DNA from: Verrucomicrobiaceae bacterium UBA1938
GTDB lineage: Bacteria; Verrucomicrobiota; Verrucomicrobiia; Verrucomicrobiales; Verrucomicrobiaceae
Assembly: GCA_002336895.1 (NCBI GenBank)
Contig: DDFC01000010.1
Coordinates: forward strand, 521,829 to 585,828
Length of the DNA stretch: 64,000 nucleotides
Direction: 5' to 3'
Shown: positions 20,387 through 28,765 of the stretch, piece by piece
How the letters are laid out: the number at the start of each line of letters is the position of its first letter
How positions within the stretch are numbered: the first letter of the stretch is position 1
Program-made: the position numbers and the translations under genes
The notes under the pieces: generated by a model
Told to the model about the DNA's origin: nothing
Databases searched by the model: none
The model's input: the letters and a program-made list of their open reading frames with translations, nothing else

Positions 20387-20914
20387 ATGCTGGACATCGA
20401 ATGCTGCCGCATCATCGCCATGCCGGCCAACGTGCAGGCCGGAGAGCACGGCCTCCCCGTGGGCATGGACGACTATGTCTCCAAGCCCCTGCAAGACGCC
20501 CTCTCCCAGGTGTGCGTGCAGGCCCAGGGCACGGCGGGCGGCAGCACGCTGGGCTGGTGTGCGGAGGAGACCGACTCTGTGAAGGAGGCCATCCAGCGGC
20601 TGGCGCAGGAGCTCAGCGCGGAGACAGCGGCCGAGTTCATCGAAAACTGGTTGAAAGACACCCCCGGGCGGCTGCTCGTGCTGGAGAGTCAGGCCGGGGC
20701 AGGGGACCAGGCCATGCTGCGCCACACCACCCGTGCCATGCGCGGCTGCAGCGCCCTCATTGGCCTCGCCACCATCCACGCCCTCTGCACCGAGCTGGAG
20801 GACAGCGCCGAAAAAGGCGGCCGCGAAACCCAGAGCACCCTCGTGGCCCAGCTCCGCCAGGCCTGCGAAGCCGCCACGCCTGAACTGCACAAACTCCTCG
20901 CCACCCACAAATAG
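20387..20914 (+). pseudogene. Decayed REC-HPt duplicate of the hybrid kinase C terminus
   Basis: The frame gives RIIAMPANVQAGE...MDDYVSKPLQDAL, matching the end of the kinase REC domain (RIIAMTANVQAGE...MDDYLSKPL), and then an HPt-like helical bundle. In the kinase the phosphorylated His lies in RRTAHTLKGSSSLFG; here the same block reads RHTTRAMRGCSALIG, with Arg at the His position. The REC half lacks the acceptor Asp and everything before it. It is therefore a truncated duplicate without phosphotransfer capacity. An ORF of 175 residues from ATG 20387 is open, so a protein may still be made, perhaps as a competitor (speculative). Confidence 0.65.
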
Positions 20915-20947
20915 CCCACCGTCCCGTAGCGCGGACCTCCGAGGCAG

Positions 20948-20969
20948 GGCTGGTTGTCCCCAACCAGCC
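20948..20969. repeat. REP-like hairpin, copy 4
   Basis: Arms GGCTGGTTG / CAACCAGCC, loop TCCC, followed by GCGAGAGGCCCAG. Confidence 0.8.
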
Positions 20970-21035
20970 GCGAGAGGCCCAGTGGTATCGCATGGTATGG
21001 CCGTGTCGAGAGAGCCCACCACCCAGCGAACGACG

Positions 21036-21055
21036 GCGCTTGGAGGACCAAGCGC
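21036..21055. repeat. Second-type hairpin, copy 2
   Basis: Arms GCGCTTGG / CCAAGCGC around AGGA, as at 20149-20168. Confidence 0.8.
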
Positions 21056-21350
21056 CCTACCTTACGCCGGGCCTGCGCGGCTCCGAGGTAGGGCTGTCAG
21101 GAAAGGGGGGTGCGCTGGCTCAGCAGACCACGCTGGGAGGATGGGTTCCAGGGACGCGCACAGCGCATCCCTATCACCCAGAGCAGCGCGTGCCGCAGGG
21201 CTGGTAGGGAACCGCTGCGCCGGGTCCGAAGATTCGGGTCTGCAGCGTCGCGCGGGCTCAAAAAGGTGCGCCGTCTTTGAAATGACGAAAGGCGGAGCAC
21301 GGGCCTCCATCCCCGCAGTCATCCTGCCAATCCCGGCATATAAAACCGCC

Positions 21351-21379
21351 TTGCCATGCATCGGCTTCACGCTGTTAAT
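21351..21379 (+). promoter_or_regulatory. Possible sigma-70-type promoter of the response regulator
   Basis: TTGCCA and GTTAAT are separated by 17 bp. The ATG at 21387 lies only 7 nt after the -10, so transcription would give an almost leaderless mRNA; no Shine-Dalgarno sequence is seen before the ATG, which agrees. Weak evidence from hexamers alone. Confidence 0.25.
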
Positions 21380-21386
21380 TAAACTT

Positions 21387-22070
21387 ATGTCCGAGCCCGA
21401 CTGCAGCCCCGCCGCCGCGACCGAATTAAAACCCCTCCGTGTCGCCGTCGTGGAAGACGACGCCACCCTGCGGCTCTTCATGCAAAGGCTCATTCAGAAA
21501 GAAGGGCTCGCCTTTGAGTTTGCCGGCGCGTGGGAGACTGCCGAGGAGGCTGTGAAGCCCCTCGTGGAAAGCCGCCCCCACGTCGTCATCGTCGATCTCG
21601 AGCTGCCCCGCACCTCCGGCATCGAGTTCATCCGCCAGCTCTCCCCGCGCATGATCGAGACCGCCTTCGTCGTCCTCACCATTCACGGCGACCCGGACAA
21701 AGTCTTCGAAGCCCTGCGCGCCGGCGCCTGCGGCTACCTGCTCAAATCCGCCCGCCCCGCCGAGATCGCCGCCGGCATCCGCCAGGCCAGCGAGGGCGGC
21801 TCGCCCCTCAGCCAGGACATCGCCCGCCTCCTCATCCAGTCCTTTCAGAAGCCCGCCGCCGCGCCCAGGAAAAAAGACATCCCTAATCTCACCCCGCGCG
21901 AGGGGCAGATCCTCGAGCGCCTCGCCCAGGGCATGGTCCCCAAGGAGCTCGCCCACGAACTCGGCATCAGCTACGAAACCGTGCGCGAGTACATCAAATC
22001 CGTTTACGCCAAGCTCCACGTCCGCTCCCGCACCGAGGCCGTCATCAAATACCTCGAGCACCAGGGCTAG
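21387..22070 (+). CDS. NarL/FixJ-type response regulator
   Basis: 227 residues. REC domain about 16-135 with acidic pair EDD (23-25), phosphoacceptor Asp70 in VVIVDLELPRTSG, a Thr in VVLTIHGD and Lys in YLLKSARPAE. LuxR-type helix-turn-helix about 160-222 (LTPREGQILERLAQGMVPKELAHELGISYETVREYIKSVY). It is a DNA-binding transcription regulator and the obvious output for the H-NOX/hybrid kinase relay on the same strand. The upstream in-frame extension runs through repeats and was rejected. A fragment of its 3' end is duplicated at about 35541-35650. Confidence 0.93.
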   Translation: MSEPDCSPAAATELKPLRVAVVEDDATLRLFMQRLIQKEGLAFEFAGAWETAEEAVKPLVESRPHVVIVDLELPRTSGIEFIRQLSPRMIETAFVVLTIHGDPDKVFEALRAGACGYLLKSARPAEIAAGIRQASEGGSPLSQDIARLLIQSFQKPAAAPRKKDIPNLTPREGQILERLAQGMVPKELAHELGISYETVREYIKSVYAKLHVRSRTEAVIKYLEHQG

Positions 22071-22116
22071 GCCGCCTTTAAAGAAGCGCCCAGCCCCGCA
22101 CCTCCGCGCAGCTCTT

Positions 22117-22175
22117 TGCTGGGAGCGCCGCTGTCCCCATCGGCTCTGGCGCACGTCCCTGCCACCACAGGCACT
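22117..22175. repeat. Left-end fragment of the 138-bp inverted-repeat element
   Basis: GCTGGGAGCGCCGCTGTCC followed by CCATCGGCTCTGGCGCACGT matches the left end of the complete copies at 34390-34527 and 35677-35814. The right inverted repeat is missing. It lies just after the regulator stop, the same flank as the complete copy at 35677. Confidence 0.55.
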
Positions 22176-22205
22176 TCTCCCGCCACGCCATCCGGGCCTC
22201 GGATT

Positions 22206-23507
22206 TCACATTCTCGCCAGCCGCTCCCCGAAACCGCGCTGCACGGCAGTGTGGATCTCTTCAGGAAAACCGGAGGGCAGCTGCTTTTCCACGGCCGTCA
22301 GCGCCGCCTCCGCATGCTCTGCCACATCCGCCAGCACCTCCTCCGCCAGAGCCACTGGCAGGCCGGCCCTCACCGTGGTCTGGATGAAATGCCGCCCGCG
22401 AATTTCATCCAGCCGGTAGTGACGGCTGTCTCCGGCAGACATCGCCAGCTTCGCGTCTTTTTTATGGAGCTGTCGTGCGGCCAGGCTGGGCTGCACCGTG
22501 AGCACGTCATAAACCGGCGTCATCTTGAAGCGGCCGCCCGGGCCGAGAAAGAGGCTGAAGTTTTTGGCGTGCCCGTCCGTCGCGCCCAGCAGCCAGAACA
22601 AAACCTGCGCTTTGAGAAACCGCTTCTGATCCTCGGCGGGACTGTCGCTGCCCTTGAGAAGGGTCAGGATCTCCACCATGCCCGGACCTCCTTCGCTTTG
22701 ATATTTGAGGCTCGGTGGTTTGGAAAGAGCCTGGCAGCAGTCCTCCTGCGGGATGCGCAGCAGCCGCCCATCAGGCATCCGCCTGCGGTCAAACCGTTCG
22801 ATCACCAGGGCCTGCGTCTTCCCAAACCGCCGCATCTCCGCCGCGCATACGGGCAGGCCAAAGGCGGCCATGAGCCTCAGGCAGTAAAACTCATTCTCCA
22901 CGCTGTGTGTCAGGTCCAGTCCTTTGGGGAGTCTGCCCAGCGGCTTTTTGAGGAGGTGGGTCGTCGGGGTCGTACCATGCGGCTTCCACCATTTCCCAGC
23001 GTGAAAAAGCAGCGCCGTCTTCTCCTGCGCACCCGCCACGGAAATGCGGAAGTCCGTGTCTTGATCCATCCCCAGGGGCGACTGCGGCAGATTGTTGAGG
23101 ATCTTTTCGATGTCCCGCCCGCCGACGGGCTCTCCTTCGATCTTTGTGGTATCTCCTGCCACATCCTCTCCTTCCGGCATGAACTGCAGCGCCCCCACGC
23201 AGTCGCGCCCGATGCGGGACAGCAGACTGTAGGAGTCCAGGCCATCCGCCCCCACCTTTTCCGCCACGCGCCGCCGCAGGTCTGCCGAATCTGGCAGCAG
23301 GTTTTCAAAAAATGCGGAGACGATGGCGCCGTGGTACGCATCCTCGCGCAGCGGCATGGAGAGAGACACCGGGATCGAGGGTCCGCCTGCCAGCCAGCCC
23401 TCATCGTAGCGGAATGAGACCCCGCCTCCGGGCTCCTTGGACAGAAGTCCGACGAGGCGGTTGTTGAGCAGGACACGCAGCGGCGTGTGTTGGCGTTTGC
23501 GAGGCAT
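22206..23507 (-). CDS. hipA: HipA-family serine/threonine kinase toxin
   Basis: 433 residues, typical length. The N-terminal HipA-N1 domain (about 8-110, YDEGWLAGG, PVSLSMPL, FFENLLPD) is followed by the kinase: AGAQEKTALL (158-167, ATP loop), ATDGHAKNFSLF with catalytic Asp311, and MTPVYDVLT with Asp334 for metal binding. HipA kinases phosphorylate tRNA synthetases (GltX in E. coli) and induce growth arrest; the target here is unknown. Its start overlaps the hipB stop by one base (TGATG at 23505-23509), so the antitoxin is upstream and coupled. Confidence 0.95.
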   Translation of the reverse strand: MPRKRQHTPLRVLLNNRLVGLLSKEPGGGVSFRYDEGWLAGGPSIPVSLSMPLREDAYHGAIVSAFFENLLPDSADLRRRVAEKVGADGLDSYSLLSRIGRDCVGALQFMPEGEDVAGDTTKIEGEPVGGRDIEKILNNLPQSPLGMDQDTDFRISVAGAQEKTALLFHAGKWWKPHGTTPTTHLLKKPLGRLPKGLDLTHSVENEFYCLRLMAAFGLPVCAAEMRRFGKTQALVIERFDRRRMPDGRLLRIPQEDCCQALSKPPSLKYQSEGGPGMVEILTLLKGSDSPAEDQKRFLKAQVLFWLLGATDGHAKNFSLFLGPGGRFKMTPVYDVLTVQPSLAARQLHKKDAKLAMSAGDSRHYRLDEIRGRHFIQTTVRAGLPVALAEEVLADVAEHAEAALTAVEKQLPSGFPEEIHTAVQRGFGERLARM

Positions 23508-23758
23508 CAGAAGTCCTTGAGCATGTCCCGGCTCCAGTCTTTCGAGCGGGGCGCCACCTGAAATTCCAGATCCAGCGCGGATAGCACCGCCAGCAGCGTC
23601 TCGATCCTAGCCGCAGGGTTGCCGGTCTCGATCAAGGAAATGGTTTCCTGCCGCAGCCCCGTTTTGGCCCCGAGCTGCTGCTGACTGAGCGCAGACTGCT
23701 TGCGCGCACGCCGGATGAGCGCGCCAATCTGTTTCGGGTCACGTGCCGGGTCGCTCAT
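23507..23758 (-). CDS. hipB: HipB-type XRE-family antitoxin
   Basis: 83 residues from ATG 23758 (MSDPARD; an in-frame TTG three codons upstream is less likely). One helix-turn-helix of the Cro/CI type: IGALIRRARKQSALSQQQLGAKTGLRQETISLIETG, followed by a dimerising C-terminal strand (LDLEFQVAPR). HipB binds and inhibits HipA and represses the operon. The AT-rich region directly upstream (23759-23875) is the likely operator/promoter. Confidence 0.93.
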   Translation of the reverse strand: MSDPARDPKQIGALIRRARKQSALSQQQLGAKTGLRQETISLIETGNPAARIETLLAVLSALDLEFQVAPRSKDWSRDMLKDF

Positions 23759-24042
23759 GATTCGCAACGATGAGCTGCAAGCGATGATGTGTCAATATCG
23801 GAATTGGCTAATAAATTCAATTTATGCGTTCAATGGCATAAAGTGTATTTATCGGATATGGCGCATAGACTCATGTGTGCCGGTGGGGCTGAAATGGCAG
23901 GCCATCATGCTTCACGTCAGCGTCCCTGTCCCGGTGGGGGTGCTCCTGTTGAAGCGGAGCTGATGGCGGCGGGAGCGTCCCTGTCCCGCACCTCCGGGGC
24001 ATCACGTCAGAGCACACACACGCGCAGCGGGCTCATTTTCGA
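23759..24042. other. Intergenic region upstream of hipBA
   Basis: About 284 bp. The first 115 bp are distinctly AT-rich (for example GGCTAATAAATTCAATTTATG near 23807) in contrast with the GC-rich surroundings, consistent with the hipBA promoter. TAAATTCAATTTA is a perfect palindrome-like core that could be the HipB operator. A direct repeat CGTCCCTGTCCC occurs at 23921 and 23976. Confidence 0.45.
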
Positions 24043-25068
24043 CTACGCGTGGCCTTGCTTCATCAGCTCGTCCACCAGGCGCTGGCTGGCACGGGTGTCG
24101 GGGTGCTCCCGGCCCAGCGTCTTCAGCCGTCCTGCCAGGGCGCGCTGTGCGTAGGGCAGGGCGGCCTGGGCTTTGTGCTGCTGCTGCAGGCACAGCGCCA
24201 GAGAGTGGCAGGCGTCCAGCGTGTCCGGGGCTGCGGGGCCCTGGGTGCGCTCCAGCCCGGCCAGCACATGGCGGTATTCCTTTTCCGCCTCGGCCGGGCG
24301 GGCCAGGTCTTCAAGGATGAGGGCATGGCAGGTGCGCAGCTTCAGCGTTTTTTCATCATCCGCGCCAAACAGCCTCTCCACATCAGGCAGCAGCTGGCGC
24401 AGCTCCTCGTCGGCCACGGCCAGTTTCTTTCGCTCGTAGTCGATGCACGCGAGCACGCAGCGCATCGCCACCGTCAGCTTGCTGCGGGGGCCGGTCTGCA
24501 GCTCCAGGTGCGGCAGCAGATAGCGGACCTCCTTTTCGGCTTCAGCCCACTGCTCAGTCTCGAACAGCGCGGAGGCATAGCTGCAGTGGTCGGCCAGGAC
24601 ATAGGCGTCCGAGATGCCCAGAATCTGCGTTTCCAGGGGGATCAGGCTGCGAAACTCCGCAGCGGCCTGCTTGTTTTTGTTTTGCTGGATCAAGGCCTGG
24701 CCCAGCGTGGAGCGGCAGCGCAGGGTGATCTCATGCCGCGCGCCCAGGCGGCGGGTCATCACCGGCAGCAGATGGCGCAGCAGCGGCTCTGCCTCGGCAT
24801 TTTTTCCTTCATCCTGCAGGATCCTGGCCAGCATCGTCTGGGCGCGCAGGGTCTCCTCAGCCTCGGTGCCATGCGCCTTTGTGCGTGCCGCCACCAGCGC
24901 CCGCGCCGGCCCTTCCGCCTGCGCATACTTTCCTGCCTGATGGAGGGCTAAGATACGGTTAAAGGCCTTGGCACCGGAGTCTGCCCCGCCAGCCTCCTCC
25001 GTCGTGCGGACAGCGCAGGAGCATGGAAAGGAAAGCAGCAGAAAGAGTACGGCGGGCGGCGGCTTCAT
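24043..25068 (-). CDS. Exported tetratricopeptide-repeat protein
   Basis: 341 residues from MKPPPAVLFLLLSFPCSCA, a signal peptide in which LSFPCSCA may be a lipobox (lipoprotein or Sec). About seven kinesin-light-chain-type TPRs follow (AHGTEAEETLRAQTMLARIL, LGARHEITLRCRSTLGQAL). It is a shorter paralogue of 10526-12979, with the same signal-plus-TPR layout and a similar C-terminal end (LKTLGREHPDTRASQRLVDELM compared with LKLLGRSHPDTRKSNELMDAL, blocks shown in part). It follows hypothetical gene 25196-25714 on the same strand. Scaffold or adaptor role; no enzymatic motif. Confidence 0.87.
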   Translation of the reverse strand: MKPPPAVLFLLLSFPCSCAVRTTEEAGGADSGAKAFNRILALHQAGKYAQAEGPARALVAARTKAHGTEAEETLRAQTMLARILQDEGKNAEAEPLLRHLLPVMTRRLGARHEITLRCRSTLGQALIQQNKNKQAAAEFRSLIPLETQILGISDAYVLADHCSYASALFETEQWAEAEKEVRYLLPHLELQTGPRSKLTVAMRCVLACIDYERKKLAVADEELRQLLPDVERLFGADDEKTLKLRTCHALILEDLARPAEAEKEYRHVLAGLERTQGPAAPDTLDACHSLALCLQQQHKAQAALPYAQRALAGRLKTLGREHPDTRASQRLVDELMKQGHA

Positions 25069-25195
25069 GGCAGGCACAGGTTAGATGAGCTGATTAAAAG
25101 AAAGGCATGAGTGCCTGGCAAGCCGCATTTCATCAGCTCCGCGCCTGCACTGGCTGAAGGCGGGGCCTGGGCTGGCTCCTTGCGGAGCCTGGTGT

Positions 25196-25714
25196 TCAGG
25201 GGCTGGCATAGCCGGGCTTGTTCAGCTTTTGGTTCTTCAAAAATTCAGCATAGGTCTTTTGGGCCATCTGCTCGTGCCGTTCAGCAGCCATCTGTTCCGG
25301 GCTTTTGCGTTCGGCGGCACCTTGTCCGTCCGACGTTTGGTCTCTCAGAGAGCGGTCCACAAACTGGCCGTGCTGTGCGCTGATAAACTGATCTCTCAGC
25401 TCCTTTTCATTCTCACCCGTGGACGGCTCGCCCGCCCCCATGTGCCAGCCAAAGAGCACACTGCTGGCAGGTTTTTCACCTCTGGCCTTCTCAGTATCTG
25501 TGCCGAAGAATGGACGGCCGTGCATCACTGCGCTGACTACGCTCTTGCCTGCATCAAGAACCGCTTTGCCGGCGCTTTGGATCTTATTGGGCTTCTGCGG
25601 CGCATCCTCACAGGCCCGCTGGTGCTGGCGGAAGGTCTGCTGCCCGGCGCGTGTGCCCCAGGGGGTGCGTGGTGTGAAGAAGAGGTGGCCGGGCTTTTGG
25701 GTGTTTGGGTTCAT
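25196..25714 (-). CDS. Hypothetical protein, basic and partly disordered
   Basis: 172 residues, no signal peptide, no recognisable domain. The N terminus is Pro/Arg/Gln-rich, the middle has GKAVLDAGKSVVSAVMHGRPFF and the C terminus is a charged helix (SPEQMAAERHEQMAQKTYAEFLKNQKL). It precedes the exported TPR gene by 127 bp, resembling the effector-then-exported-protein order of the 401-15674 locus, but it lacks the common head. Coding status is supported by length and composition only. Confidence 0.5.
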   Translation of the reverse strand: MNPNTQKPGHLFFTPRTPWGTRAGQQTFRQHQRACEDAPQKPNKIQSAGKAVLDAGKSVVSAVMHGRPFFGTDTEKARGEKPASSVLFGWHMGAGEPSTGENEKELRDQFISAQHGQFVDRSLRDQTSDGQGAAERKSPEQMAAERHEQMAQKTYAEFLKNQKLNKPGYASP

Positions 25715-26043
25715 ACCAGAACTCCTTGGGACGCCTTTTAAGGCTGAAAGCAGATTTGGAAATGAATGGGATCTTGAACATGGCAGACTGCCGGCAATGA
25801 GCGCCCATCATTCACCATGCCCCGGCATGGACGTGCGGCCCACCACCCCAAGCCCCCGCCTCCATGCTGGCAGCGCCGCTGTCCTCATCGGCTCCGGCGC
25901 ACATCCCTGCCACTGTCTCTCATCACGCCGCCGCCCGCAGGCATCCAGCATGTTCTCGACTGACATTCGGCGGCGTCATGTCGAAGGTTAAAATTGCAAA
26001 TCACCTTGCAGGTATCTACTTAAGTGTATTATCGCGGGTGCTC
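25715..26043. other. Gene-free stretch with element fragment and paralogue leader
   Basis: Contains a partial copy of the 138-bp element at about 25866-25925 (CTGGCAGCGCCGCTGTCC and CATCGGCTCCGGCGCACATC) and, at 25998-26043, the CTTGCAGG upstream element of the first secreted paralogue. No gene is supported in the remainder. Confidence 0.55.
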
Positions 26044-26757
26044 ATGAAACATCTGCGTCACCCCCTCCTGCTGGTCCTATTTGCCTCCACCTGCGCCCTC
26101 GCAGACAGCCCCGAGGCCATCCTCAAAGACTACCGCAAGCAGGCCACCCAGGCGGTGGAGCGACCCAATCAGTCCCTCGAAAGGAGTGTCAGCCCGCTCA
26201 TCGCCCGGCTCTCGCAGCAGGGGAAAGAGGCTGAAGCCGAGCTGCTCACCGACCAGTACATGGACAAGATGGCGGGAGATCCCGTGGACGCACCTCTGGC
26301 CGAAGCCGTGCAGATCTTCACCAGCTATGACGAAGCCCGCAGCCTCGCCCTGGCCCCCATCAAAAAATCCACCATCACACGCATCGAAAGTCAGCAGAAA
26401 GCAGCCGGGGGTGGCAAGGCAGGCGAAATGGACGAACTGGCCAAAGTGCGAGAGGAGGTCGAGGCGGGGAAGATCTCCAAACCCCTCAATTTCCCTTCGA
26501 CATGGAACTGTATCAATAGGATAGACGGCACGGTCTTGGCAGTGGTGACCTTTTTACCGGATGGCCGGTGGAGATACACAGCCGAGGCGGAGCGCCAGGA
26601 GTCCACTGCTGGCAAATGGACGAGGGCCGGGAAAGGCCGTCTCACCCTGAAGCGGAGAGGAGCCCCCGACTGGATCCTGTCGTTTGGCAAAAACACCGGC
26701 GTTCTTCGTCGGCCCGATAAAGGAGTCCAGTTCCTGGAATCGTCGGCAAATCCGTGA
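26044..26757 (+). CDS. Secreted paralogue 1 of the DSPEAILKDY family
   Basis: 237 residues. Signal peptide MKHLRHPLLLVLFASTCALA, then DSPEAILKDYRKQATQAVE, the family signature. Residues about 20-150 are helical (coiled-coil-like) and 155-237 beta-rich with a WNCINRIDG start and GKWTRAGKGRL. It is the most diverged copy: the PLIARLSQQGKEAEAELL block keeps the pattern, but GDTAGAE is replaced and the KLAGEP block is KMAGDP. Function is unknown; the mature protein is probably periplasmic or outer-membrane associated. Confidence 0.85.
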   Translation: MKHLRHPLLLVLFASTCALADSPEAILKDYRKQATQAVERPNQSLERSVSPLIARLSQQGKEAEAELLTDQYMDKMAGDPVDAPLAEAVQIFTSYDEARSLALAPIKKSTITRIESQQKAAGGGKAGEMDELAKVREEVEAGKISKPLNFPSTWNCINRIDGTVLAVVTFLPDGRWRYTAEAERQESTAGKWTRAGKGRLTLKRRGAPDWILSFGKNTGVLRRPDKGVQFLESSANP

Positions 26758-27043
26758 CGGGGACGAGGAAGAAAACTGCGGATGCCAATGGCATCACCGT
26801 GAGCATGACCAATGCCCCCGTGTGCATGAGCAGACGGAGATCCATTTTGTGAACTCCACCGAGGCCACAATGTAGAGAGGCTCAGGCATGCAGCACCTCA
26901 GGGCTGGCTGGAGGCTGGAGGAGATGGGGGCTGGAGTGCGCTGCAGGCGGCTCCGGCCCCGAGGTGCGTCATATGGGAGGTAAAGAAATTTTGTATTTCA
27001 AAGTTCGTTTTTTAATGGCAAACCGTGTGCAACTCAGATGCCG
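26758..27043. other. Spacer between secreted paralogues 1 and 2
   Basis: 286 bp with no supported gene. An overlapping minus-strand ORF (26642-26845) starts with a hydrophobic stretch but runs into the coding sequence of paralogue 1 and has no ribosome site; I do not call it. Confidence 0.45.
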
Positions 27044-27088
27044 AATCACCTTGCAGGCATCTTCTTACGTGTATCATCGCCCGTGCCC
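27044..27088 (+). promoter_or_regulatory. Recurring upstream element of the secreted paralogues (probable promoter)
   Basis: AATCACCTTGCAGGCATCT, then TCTTACGTGTATCATCG, ends directly before the ATG. Copies precede paralogues 1 (25998-26043), 4 (28720-28765), 5 (29652-29709) and 6 (30839-30886); paralogue 3 (27888-27929) has a degenerate one. Paralogues 7 and 8 have CTTGCAGGTCTGCGCCTAAG followed by GCTATCTT. In both versions TTGCAG is 15 bp from TATCAT/TATCTT, a plausible -35/-10 pair with short spacing. Confidence 0.5.
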
Positions 27089-27844
27089 ATGAAACATCTG
27101 CTTCTCCCCCTCCTGCTGGCCCTTTTTGCCACCACCTGCGCTCTGGCAGACAGCCCCGAGGCCATCCTCAAAGACTACCAGAAGCAGTCCGCCGCCGCGC
27201 TGACAAAGCTGAACGGCACCCTGGAGCAGTCCGCCACACCGCTGATCGCCACGCTCATCAAGGCCGGAGACACCGCCGGGGCGGAGGAGCTCACCGCACA
27301 GCTCAAGGCCAAGCTGGCAGGCGAGCCCGTGCCCACGCCGCAGGCCAGCGCGGTGCTCCTCTTTGCGCAGTATGACCAGGCGCGTGCCAAGGCGCTGGAG
27401 CCCGCGCAAAAGGCGGCGGTGGCACGCATCGACACCCTGCTCTCCGGCAAGGAGGGCAAGAACCTGGAGATGGTGACCGCCCTGGGCAAGGCGCGGGTGG
27501 TGATCGAGGGTGGGAAGGCTGGTGCTGCGGCTGCCCCTCCGGACTTTCCCACGTCCTGGAATTACTACACCGGAGCTGACAAGTCACGGCTGGTCGGGGA
27601 ACTCCTGCTGAGTGCGGACGGAACGCTTTCCCTCAATACTCTGCGTGCCGATGGGACGCCTTTCATGACGGGCAATCCCCCAAGGCCTGCAGGCGATTCC
27701 GGGCGATGGGAAAGGCTGAAGAAGGACGTCGTGAAAATCTATATAACCACTCCGGGCAAGGAGGAGGAATTCGAGATGATCATCAGCGGCAAAAACGCCG
27801 TTTTGAAGCGCGCCGTGGGAGATCGCTTTCTGACCGCCAAGTGA
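27089..27844 (+). CDS. Secreted paralogue 2 of the DSPEAILKDY family
   Basis: 251 residues. Signal MKHLLLPLLLALFATTCALA; helical half about 20-155 (KLNGTLEQSATPLIATLI, GDTAGAEELTAQLKAKLAG, AQYDQARAKALEPAQKAAV); beta-rich half about 165-251 (WNYYTGADKS, SADGTLSLNTL, ending VGDRFLTAK). The first 420 bp are almost identical to paralogue 5 (29710-30786), whereas the C-terminal halves are dissimilar, as after recent duplication or gene conversion confined to the 5' part. Confidence 0.87.
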   Translation: MKHLLLPLLLALFATTCALADSPEAILKDYQKQSAAALTKLNGTLEQSATPLIATLIKAGDTAGAEELTAQLKAKLAGEPVPTPQASAVLLFAQYDQARAKALEPAQKAAVARIDTLLSGKEGKNLEMVTALGKARVVIEGGKAGAAAAPPDFPTSWNYYTGADKSRLVGELLLSADGTLSLNTLRADGTPFMTGNPPRPAGDSGRWERLKKDVVKIYITTPGKEEEFEMIISGKNAVLKRAVGDRFLTAK

Positions 27845-27929
27845 TGAGAGCGCCTCTCATTCTGTCCCCGCTGCCACCCTCCATTCCAAATCACTCTGCA
27901 GCCATCCACCGTTCATTCTCCCCGTGCCC

Positions 27930-28628
27930 ATGAAACACCCGCTCCTCACCCTCCTGCTCGTCACCCTCACCTCCGCCACCGCCCTCGCCGACAGCCCCGA
28001 GGCCATCCTCAAAGACTACCGCAAGCAGGCCGCCCAAGCCGTGGAGCGACTGAACCAGTCGCTGGAAAAAGCCACCACGCCGCTGATCACCAAGCTGGTG
28101 CAGCAGGGAGACACTGCTGGTGCCGAGCTCCTCACGAGCCAGCTCAAGGACAAACTCGCTGGCGAGCCTGTCTCCGCACCACAAGGCAGCGCCGCACAGC
28201 TCTTCTCTCTCTATGATGATGCCCGAGCCAAGGCCCTTGCTCCCGTGCAGAAATCCAGCATTGCTCGTATTGACAGCCTGCTCAAGACAGCAGGCGGAGC
28301 CAAGCTGGAAACGGTCTCAGAACTGGGAAAAGTGCGGGAGGAGATCGAGGCCGGAAGGGTGACGGACCCCAAGGCTATCCCTGTGGAGTGGACTTATCGT
28401 TCGACACCGACTGGCCCTGCCATTGCCAGTGTCTTTTTTGAGCCTGATGGCACGGCAAGGACGGAAGGTGGAGGTGAAAGTAAAAAAGGCACCTGGAAGA
28501 TGAAGAAGAAAGGCGTGCTGATCGCCACCTGGCCCAGCTATACGTGGACGGTGACTTTCAAGGACGGCTATGCCGAACTTGAGAGTCCGCCGACGGCGCT
28601 GCGCTATCTCGTGCCTGTGAAAAAGTAG
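27930..28628 (+). CDS. Secreted paralogue 3 of the DSPEAILKDY family
   Basis: 232 residues. Signal MKHPLLTLLLVTLTSATALA. The helical half carries LNQSLEKATTPLITKLVQQ, GAELLTSQLKDKLAGEP and LYDDARAKALAPVQKSSIA, a sub-type shared with paralogues 7 and 8. The C-terminal half (about 148-232) begins EWTYRSTPTG and has FEPDGTARTEGG, GTWKMKKKGVLI and ends LRYLVPVKK. Function unknown. Confidence 0.87.
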   Translation: MKHPLLTLLLVTLTSATALADSPEAILKDYRKQAAQAVERLNQSLEKATTPLITKLVQQGDTAGAELLTSQLKDKLAGEPVSAPQGSAAQLFSLYDDARAKALAPVQKSSIARIDSLLKTAGGAKLETVSELGKVREEIEAGRVTDPKAIPVEWTYRSTPTGPAIASVFFEPDGTARTEGGGESKKGTWKMKKKGVLIATWPSYTWTVTFKDGYAELESPPTALRYLVPVKK

Positions 28629-28765
28629 CAGACTGGAGCATCGATGCTGAGGCTATGCTGCCCGTCACGGCTGTTTCTTTCAGGCGGAGTTTTTTATGTG
28701 AGGCGTGAGGGTTTGGGGCAAATCACCTTGCAGGCATCTCCTTACGTGTATCATCGCCCGTGCTC

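Larger units (their letters stand above)
20915..21386. other. Gene-free stretch before the response regulator, with hairpin repeats
   Basis: Contains hairpin copies at 20948-20969 (GGCTGGTTG arms) and 21036-21055 (GCGCTTGG arms), in the same order and spacing as at 20061-20168, so the block of about 150 bp was duplicated. The rest up to 21340 has no supported gene. Confidence 0.6.

Noticed and set aside
26642..26870. Minus-strand ORF with a hydrophobic start overlapping secreted paralogue 1
   Set aside because: Most of it is antisense to a conserved coding sequence and no ribosome site is present.
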